A stretch of DNA of 10,773 bases from Synechococcus sp. MED650 (GTDB taxonomy: Bacteria; Cyanobacteriota; Cyanobacteriia; PCC-6307; Cyanobiaceae). The notes beneath the pieces were generated by a model that saw only the letters and a list, made by a program, of their open reading frames with translations, ran no database searches and had not been told where the DNA came from. Positions 7,495 through 10,773 of this stretch are shown here, piece after piece. The stretch lies in NCBI GenBank assembly GCA_002691345.1, contig NZHI01000026.1, positions 4,239-15,011 on the forward strand, read 5' to 3'. Each line of letters opens with the position of its first letter. Position 1 is the first letter of the stretch. The position numbers and the translations under genes are program-made.

Positions 7495-8245
7495 ACAGGC
7501 AGTTGCGGGGGTTCGGGCAGGCGCCTTGGACCCGTTTGAGGACCTCCCCGTAGGCCTCCATCACACCACCGAGATCCTTTCGGAAACGATCTTTGTCCAG
7601 GATCCGATCCTGTTCATCCTCACTGCGGCGGTCCCAAAACCGGCAGGTGTCTGGGCTGATCTCATCCGCAAGCAGCAACGAGCCGTCGGCCGCCAGCCCG
7701 AGTTCGAGCTTGAAATCCACAAGTTGGAGGTCGATCTCGGCGAAGAACGGCAGCAGCAGATCATTTACCCGCCTGGCCAATTGTTCAATCGCTGACAGAC
7801 GGGCCGCATCTGCCACCCCGAGCAACCGCACCCTGGCTTCCGTGAGCAATGGATCACCAAGGGCATCATCCTTGTAATAGAGATCCAGCAAAGCTGGCTC
7901 TATCGCCGTGCCTTCGGCGATCGGCGTTTGCCGACACAGTGAGCCGGTGGCTGTGTTGCGCAGCACCACTTCGAGAGGAATGATCTCCACCCGGCGCACC
8001 ACCATCCAGGTGTCCCCCGCCAGCCCCTCGTAGTGGGTCGGAACACCCGCTCGATCCAGCAGTTCAAACAAACGGGCTGAGATTTGGCAGTTCAGCCGAC
8101 CTTTGTCCTCCAGCTGAGCTTTCTTCTGGGCGTTGAAGGCGGTGGCATCGTTCTTGAACTCCACCAACACCCGATCGGGGTCACGCGAGGCGAAGACCCG
8201 CTTGGCCTTGCCCTCGTAAAGCAACTCTCCGTGATCGGGGGTCAT
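7493..8245 (-). CDS. purC: Phosphoribosylaminoimidazole-succinocarboxamide synthase (SAICAR synthetase)
   Basis: Condenses CAIR with aspartate using ATP to give SAICAR in de novo purine synthesis, in the cytosol. The 250-residue product fits the family (E. coli 237). Motifs in order are the N-terminal [11 protein letters not shown] (8-18) of the ATP site, [13 protein letters not shown] (30-42), the [14 protein letters not shown] signature (89-102), VDFKLELG (176-183) and the second signature [15 protein letters not shown] (191-205). The ATG at 8245 overlaps the stop of the upstream unknown gene (ATGA). An ACGGT-GCA-ACCGT inverted repeat lies 4 nt upstream of the start. It is a purine gene leading into an envelope operon. 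The sister gene purD starts nearby in the opposite direction, so purine need could influence the whole region, which is inference. Identification is firm. Confidence 0.97.
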   Translation of the reverse strand: MTPDHGELLYEGKAKRVFASRDPDRVLVEFKNDATAFNAQKKAQLEDKGRLNCQISARLFELLDRAGVPTHYEGLAGDTWMVVRRVEIIPLEVVLRNTATGSLCRQTPIAEGTAIEPALLDLYYKDDALGDPLLTEARVRLLGVADAARLSAIEQLARRVNDLLLPFFAEIDLQLVDFKLELGLAADGSLLLADEISPDTCRFWDRRSEDEQDRILDKDRFRKDLGGVMEAYGEVLKRVQGACPNPRNCL

Positions 8246-9138
8246 GGCGACGGTGCAACCGTGGTGTCTCCTACCGCAGCATGGCCACCGGGGGCCCTTG
8301 GGGACCGCAGCAGTGGATCGGGAGTTCCGTCTGGCTGCAGCGTTTCAAGGGAGTAGCGGTCCTCCAGAAGAATCGCCAAGCGCTCCAACCGTTGCCGCGG
8401 CCGGGCCCCATCACCACCGGCCGCCTGCTGCAGCTCCAGCTGCTGACGCAGCAGGTCCATCGCCAGGCCCCAGGACCGTTCGGCCGCCGCCTGATCCAGA
8501 GCCGTCTCCAACAGCTGATCGGCCTGATCCAGTTGATCGGGCCCCAGCCATTCGGCTGCCTGGGCCATTCGGCGGGCCCCGGTTACCCCCTCCAACGATC
8601 CCTGCAGCACCACAGCAGCCGCCTCATCCAACCGCCTCAAGGCCGCTTCGTGAAATGCCAGCTGATCCAGCCCGTTCTGCTGATCTGGCAACAGCACAAC
8701 AGCATCCAGCTCCTTCAGATTTCCGTTCACCAGTCGCCGCAGCGCCAGAGCAGCCTGACGGTGGTCTCGCGCCGCATCAGCGGCCTGCCAACGGATCAAC
8801 AACCAGCGCCGCCGCTCTTCTCCCATGAGCGGGCTGTAGCGGCTCAGCACCACCGCGGCTGATTCCGGAGCACCACAGCTCAGCAGGGCTCCAGCATCGG
8901 CCAGAACAACATCCAGCGAATCCACGACAGGATGCAGGGCCAGCAGTCGATCGCGGAGATCCTGCCGGCGGCGATCCGAACTGGCAATGGATGGATCCAG
9001 GCAAGCCTGCTCGGCCGCCTGGGCATCAGCGCTTTGCAGGAGCTGCTGGAAGCGCTCCTCGCCCATCGGCTGGGGCGGCGGCACCGGTGCCGCGGCCGCC
9101 ATCAAAGTCAGCAACAGGGGGAAAGGGGAGATCCCCAT
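8242..9138 (-). CDS. Exported alpha-helical protein, unknown function (TPR-like)
   Basis: I do not recognise this 298-residue protein. It starts with a short signal-like segment ([20 protein letters not shown], cleavage probably near residue 17), followed by a proline patch and then a mature part that is almost wholly helical. It is rich in Ala, Leu, Gln, Asp and Arg, with helices spaced like TPR or other alpha-solenoid repeats: about residues 26-47, 57-80, 92-101, 106-136, 155-178, 186-198, 203-219, 222-239 and 247-262. There are two Cys only (C46, C88), which could form a disulfide outside the cytosol. The tail (268-298) is Pro/Gly-rich and probably disordered. It overlaps the purC start by 4 nt and heads the purC-bamA-lpx run, so a periplasmic scaffold or assembly role in the envelope is conceivable, but that rests on position only. 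The ATG at 9138 has no ribosome site; the export signal supports this start. Confidence 0.75.
   Translation of the reverse strand: MGISPFPLLLTLMAAAAPVPPPQPMGEERFQQLLQSADAQAAEQACLDPSIASSDRRRQDLRDRLLALHPVVDSLDVVLADAGALLSCGAPESAAVVLSRYSPLMGEERRRWLLIRWQAADAARDHRQAALALRRLVNGNLKELDAVVLLPDQQNGLDQLAFHEAALRRLDEAAAVVLQGSLEGVTGARRMAQAAEWLGPDQLDQADQLLETALDQAAAERSWGLAMDLLRQQLELQQAAGGDGARPRQRLERLAILLEDRYSLETLQPDGTPDPLLRSPRAPGGHAAVGDTTVAPSP
8250..8262. repeat. Short inverted repeat just upstream of purC
   Basis: ACGGT, GCA, ACCGT is a perfect 5-bp inverted repeat with a 3-nt loop, 4 nt before the purC start and inside the end of the preceding gene. In RNA it would put a hairpin at the ribosome entry region. 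It is short enough to be chance. Confidence 0.25.
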
Positions 9139-9196
9139 GGCGGGCTGCGGTCTACAAAGGAAAACCTACGAGGCTTGCTCCCCTCCTTCCACGCCC
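9139..9196. promoter_or_regulatory. 58-nt divergent spacer between the exported-protein gene and purD
   Basis: This is the only room for promoters firing left into the envelope operon and right into purD-nblS, unless these lie inside the coding regions. The middle has a slightly AT-richer core (TCTACAAAGGAAAACCTACG). TACAAA at 9153-9158 is a four-of-six -10 match for the purD direction, but no matching -35 precedes it. I see no ribosome site for either gene and no clear regulator site. If purD began at the ATG at 9137 the two start codons would overlap in CCATGG, but the added residues do not look like PurD. Confidence 0.4.
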
Positions 9197-10504
9197 ATGG
9201 CCATCTCGTCCACCCGTCCCCATGCCTTGCCCAGTCTGGAGCGGGCCCTCGTGATCGGCGGAGGGGGCCGGGAACAGGCCCTGGCCTGGGCCCTCGGCCG
9301 TTGTCCCGAGATCCGCAACGTCTGGATCACTCCCGGCAACGGCGGCGGTGAAGGGACCGCTGTTGCGATCGCCGAAACCGACAGCGCGGCCCTGATCGCC
9401 CACTGCCGTGAACAGTCCATCGATCTGGTGGTGGTCGGACCGGAAGCCCCCCTTGCCGCCGGGGTCGCCGATGCCTTGCGGGACGCGGGCCTGGCCGTCT
9501 TTGGCCCCAGCGCCGAGGGAGCCAAGCTGGAAGCCAGCAAAGCCTGGGCCAAACAGCTGATGCGCGAGGCCGGGGTGCCGACCGCTGGTCACTGGGCGGT
9601 GGACAGCGAAGCGGCCGCCCTGGCGGTGCTGGCAGAGGTGCAACGGCCCCTGGTGGTGAAGGCCGATGGCCTGGCAGCCGGCAAGGGGGTGACCGTCGCC
9701 GAGACCATGGCGGAGGCCGAAGCCGCCATCCGTGATGCCTTCCAGGGCCGCTTTGGCTCAGCTGGATCTCATCTGGTGCTGGAGGAACGGCTGCAGGGCC
9801 CCGAGGTCTCGGTGTTCGCCCTCTGCGACGGTGAACGGATGGTGCTGCTGCCCCCCGCCCAGGACCACAAACGCCTGGAGGAGGGCGATCGCGGACCCAA
9901 CACCGGCGGCATGGGCGCCTACGCCCCAGCACCTCTTCTGGATGCTGCTGCCCTCGAACAGGTTCGCCAGCTGGTGCTGGAGCCGACGCTGGCGGCGCTG
10001 CGGAACCGCGGCATTGACTACCGCGGCGTGATGTACGCCGGCCTCATGCTCACCGCCGATGGGCCTCAGGTGATCGAGTTCAACTGCCGCTTCGGCGACC
10101 CCGAATGCCAAACCCTGATGCCCTTGTTAGGCCCAGAACTGGCCCTGGTGCTCCAGGCCTGCGCCCACGGCCGTTTGGACCTGGCCCCTCCGCTGAGCAT
10201 CCAGGCCGGCAGCAGCGCCTGTGTGGTGGCAGCGGCAGCCGGCTATCCCGATGCCCCCCGCAAAGGCGATGCCATCCGGATCGAGCTCACACCCAATACA
10301 GACCGACAGGTGTTCCATGCCGGCACGAGCCGTGATCACGCCAACACGCTCTGCACCTCCGGCGGACGGGTGTTGAGCGTGGTGGCCCAGGGGGATGACT
10401 TCGATAACGCCTTCGCATTGGCTTACAGCAGCCTTGATCACGTGCATTTCGAGGGAATCACTTACCGTCGCGATATCGGCCATCAGGTGCGATCGAAGGA
10501 ATGA
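9197..10504 (+). CDS. purD: Phosphoribosylamine--glycine ligase (GAR synthetase)
   Basis: ATP-grasp enzyme joining phosphoribosylamine and glycine to give GAR, the second step of purine synthesis, in the cytosol. From the ATG at 9197 the protein has 435 residues, close to the usual 420-430; upstream in-frame starts would add sequence overlapping the divergent gene that does not resemble PurD. Motifs in order are [15 protein letters not shown] (19-33), [11 protein letters not shown] (79-89), VFGPS (101-105), [13 protein letters not shown] (153-165, ATP-grasp lysine loop), [15 protein letters not shown] (230-244) and [12 protein letters not shown] (294-305, metal-binding signature). The first motif has Gln where GREHA is common; this is in the N-terminal domain, away from the ATP-grasp metal signature, so the enzyme is expected to be active. 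The stop overlaps the nblS start as ATGA. Two HIP1 octamers lie inside the gene. Confidence 0.96.
   Translation: MAISSTRPHALPSLERALVIGGGGREQALAWALGRCPEIRNVWITPGNGGGEGTAVAIAETDSAALIAHCREQSIDLVVVGPEAPLAAGVADALRDAGLAVFGPSAEGAKLEASKAWAKQLMREAGVPTAGHWAVDSEAAALAVLAEVQRPLVVKADGLAAGKGVTVAETMAEAEAAIRDAFQGRFGSAGSHLVLEERLQGPEVSVFALCDGERMVLLPPAQDHKRLEEGDRGPNTGGMGAYAPAPLLDAAALEQVRQLVLEPTLAALRNRGIDYRGVMYAGLMLTADGPQVIEFNCRFGDPECQTLMPLLGPELALVLQACAHGRLDLAPPLSIQAGSSACVVAAAAGYPDAPRKGDAIRIELTPNTDRQVFHAGTSRDHANTLCTSGGRVLSVVAQGDDFDNAFALAYSSLDHVHFEGITYRRDIGHQVRSKE
9365..9372. repeat. HIP1 octamer GCGATCGC
   Basis: Perfect match to the highly iterated palindrome of cyanobacteria (GCGATCGC), in the coding region of purD. 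One of three found by eye in the window, all right of 9360. Confidence 0.6.
9885..9892. repeat. HIP1 octamer GCGATCGC
   Basis: Second perfect HIP1 copy, in purD, at the codons for the EGDRG stretch next to the glycine-rich PNTGGMG motif. Confidence 0.6.
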
Positions 10505-10773
10505 GCAGCGGCAGCGACCGAGCGATCGCCGACTGGGCACTGCCCCAGGGTGAACCTCCCCGGGGCGATGCCGGCCTTTGGGAGCGGATCACGGACTGGT
10601 GGGCCGAATTCACGCTTCAGACCAAGCTCCTGGCCGTGGCCACCCTGGTGGTGAGCCTGATGATGACCGGCATCACCTTCTTCGCGTTGAACGGCATCCA
10701 ACGCGATGCGGTGATGAGCGACACCCGTTATGCCCGCGACCTAGGCCTGCTCCTGGCCGGCAATGTCACAGAA
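10501..10773 (+). CDS. nblS: NblS-type sensor histidine kinase, N-terminal fragment; 3' end outside window
   Basis: Only the first 91 residues are present; the frame is open to the window edge. A soluble, acidic N-terminus (1-26) and an aromatic segment WERITDWWAEFTLQTK (27-42) lead into one clear transmembrane helix about 43-64 (LLAVATLVVSLMMTGITFFALN). Then GIQRDAVMSDTRYARDLG begins the extracytoplasmic sensor part. From memory this N-terminus and the position directly after purD match the cyanobacterial NblS (DspA/Hik33) kinase, which senses high light and nutrient stress and signals to RpaB-type regulators. The domains that would prove it (second helix, HAMP, PAS, HisKA with the phosphorylated His, ATPase) lie beyond the window. 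The ATG overlaps the purD stop (ATGA), and an AAGGA sits almost directly against it. The gene name is therefore recognition plus context. Confidence 0.85.
   Translation, partial: MSSGSDRAIADWALPQGEPPRGDAGLWERITDWWAEFTLQTKLLAVATLVVSLMMTGITFFALNGIQRDAVMSDTRYARDLGLLLAGNVTE
10522..10529. repeat. HIP1 octamer GCGATCGC
   Basis: Third perfect HIP1 copy, in the first codons of nblS (Ala-Ile-Ala, residues 8-10). Confidence 0.6.

Noticed and set aside
7490..7498. Possible high-light HLR1 half-site (ATTACAGG)
   Set aside because: HLR1 needs two direct copies with fixed spacing; only one imperfect copy is present, and it lies at the purC stop.
8244..8862. Two overlapping + strand frames of about 193 codons opposite the exported-protein gene
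   Set aside because: They are Pro- or Gln-rich low-complexity shadows without a ribosome site. The - strand frame has a signal peptide and the ATGA junction to purC, so it is preferred.
9150..9172. Possible NtcA-type site in the divergent spacer (TAC and GTA triplets around AAAGGAAAACC)
   Set aside because: The triplets are oriented and spaced wrongly for GTA-N8-TAC, so no NtcA site is claimed.
8987..9196. Longer N-terminus for purD, starting at 8987 or at the ATG at 9137
   Set aside because: The extra residues do not resemble PurD and would overlap the divergent gene; the ATG at 9197 gives a normal length.

Overview
The window looks like a chromosomal core region of a picocyanobacterium of the marine Synechococcus/Cyanobium type. 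The grounds are high GC, a three-POTRA cyanobacterial-type Omp85, the order bamA-lpxC-fabZ-lpxA-lpxB, an NblS-type sensor kinase directly behind purD, and almost no space between genes. I see no mobile element, tRNA, rRNA or CRISPR array. All assignments rest on reading motifs in the translated sequence; no database search was possible.

Layout. (1) Positions 1-1010, + strand: the C-terminal half of leucyl aminopeptidase PepA, overlapped by 4 nt by a 78-residue two-helix membrane protein. (2) Positions 1011-1193, - strand: an unrecognised 60-residue protein whose stop codon directly abuts the stop of the membrane protein, followed by a 139-nt AT-rich spacer. (3) Positions 1333-9138, - strand: one tightly packed run, in transcription order an exported helical protein of unknown function, purC, bamA, lpxC, fabZ, lpxA, lpxB and an exported msrA. 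Five of its seven junctions overlap by 1 or 4 nt; only purC/bamA (42 nt) and fabZ/lpxA (5 nt) have gaps. (4) Positions 9139-9196: a 58-nt divergent spacer. (5) Positions 9197-10773, + strand: purD, overlapped by 4 nt by the start of nblS, which runs off the window.

How the genes work together. BamA inserts outer-membrane beta-barrels. LpxA, LpxC and LpxB carry out acylation, deacetylation and disaccharide formation in early lipid A synthesis, and FabZ works on the same 3-hydroxyacyl-ACP pool that LpxA uses. The run is therefore an outer-membrane biogenesis operon. It is preceded by the purine gene purC, with the other purine gene purD transcribed away from it together with the light and nutrient stress kinase gene nblS. 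MsrA at the operon end carries a signal peptide and probably repairs oxidised methionines in exported proteins.

Most of the window is well-understood housekeeping DNA, and I did not find a clearly new multi-gene system. The points most worth a second look are the unknown exported protein heading the envelope operon, three closely spaced cysteine pairs in the BamA barrel, a small hairpin built into the purC stop codon, an operator-like inverted repeat before the 60-residue gene, and three HIP1 octamers confined to the purD/nblS end.
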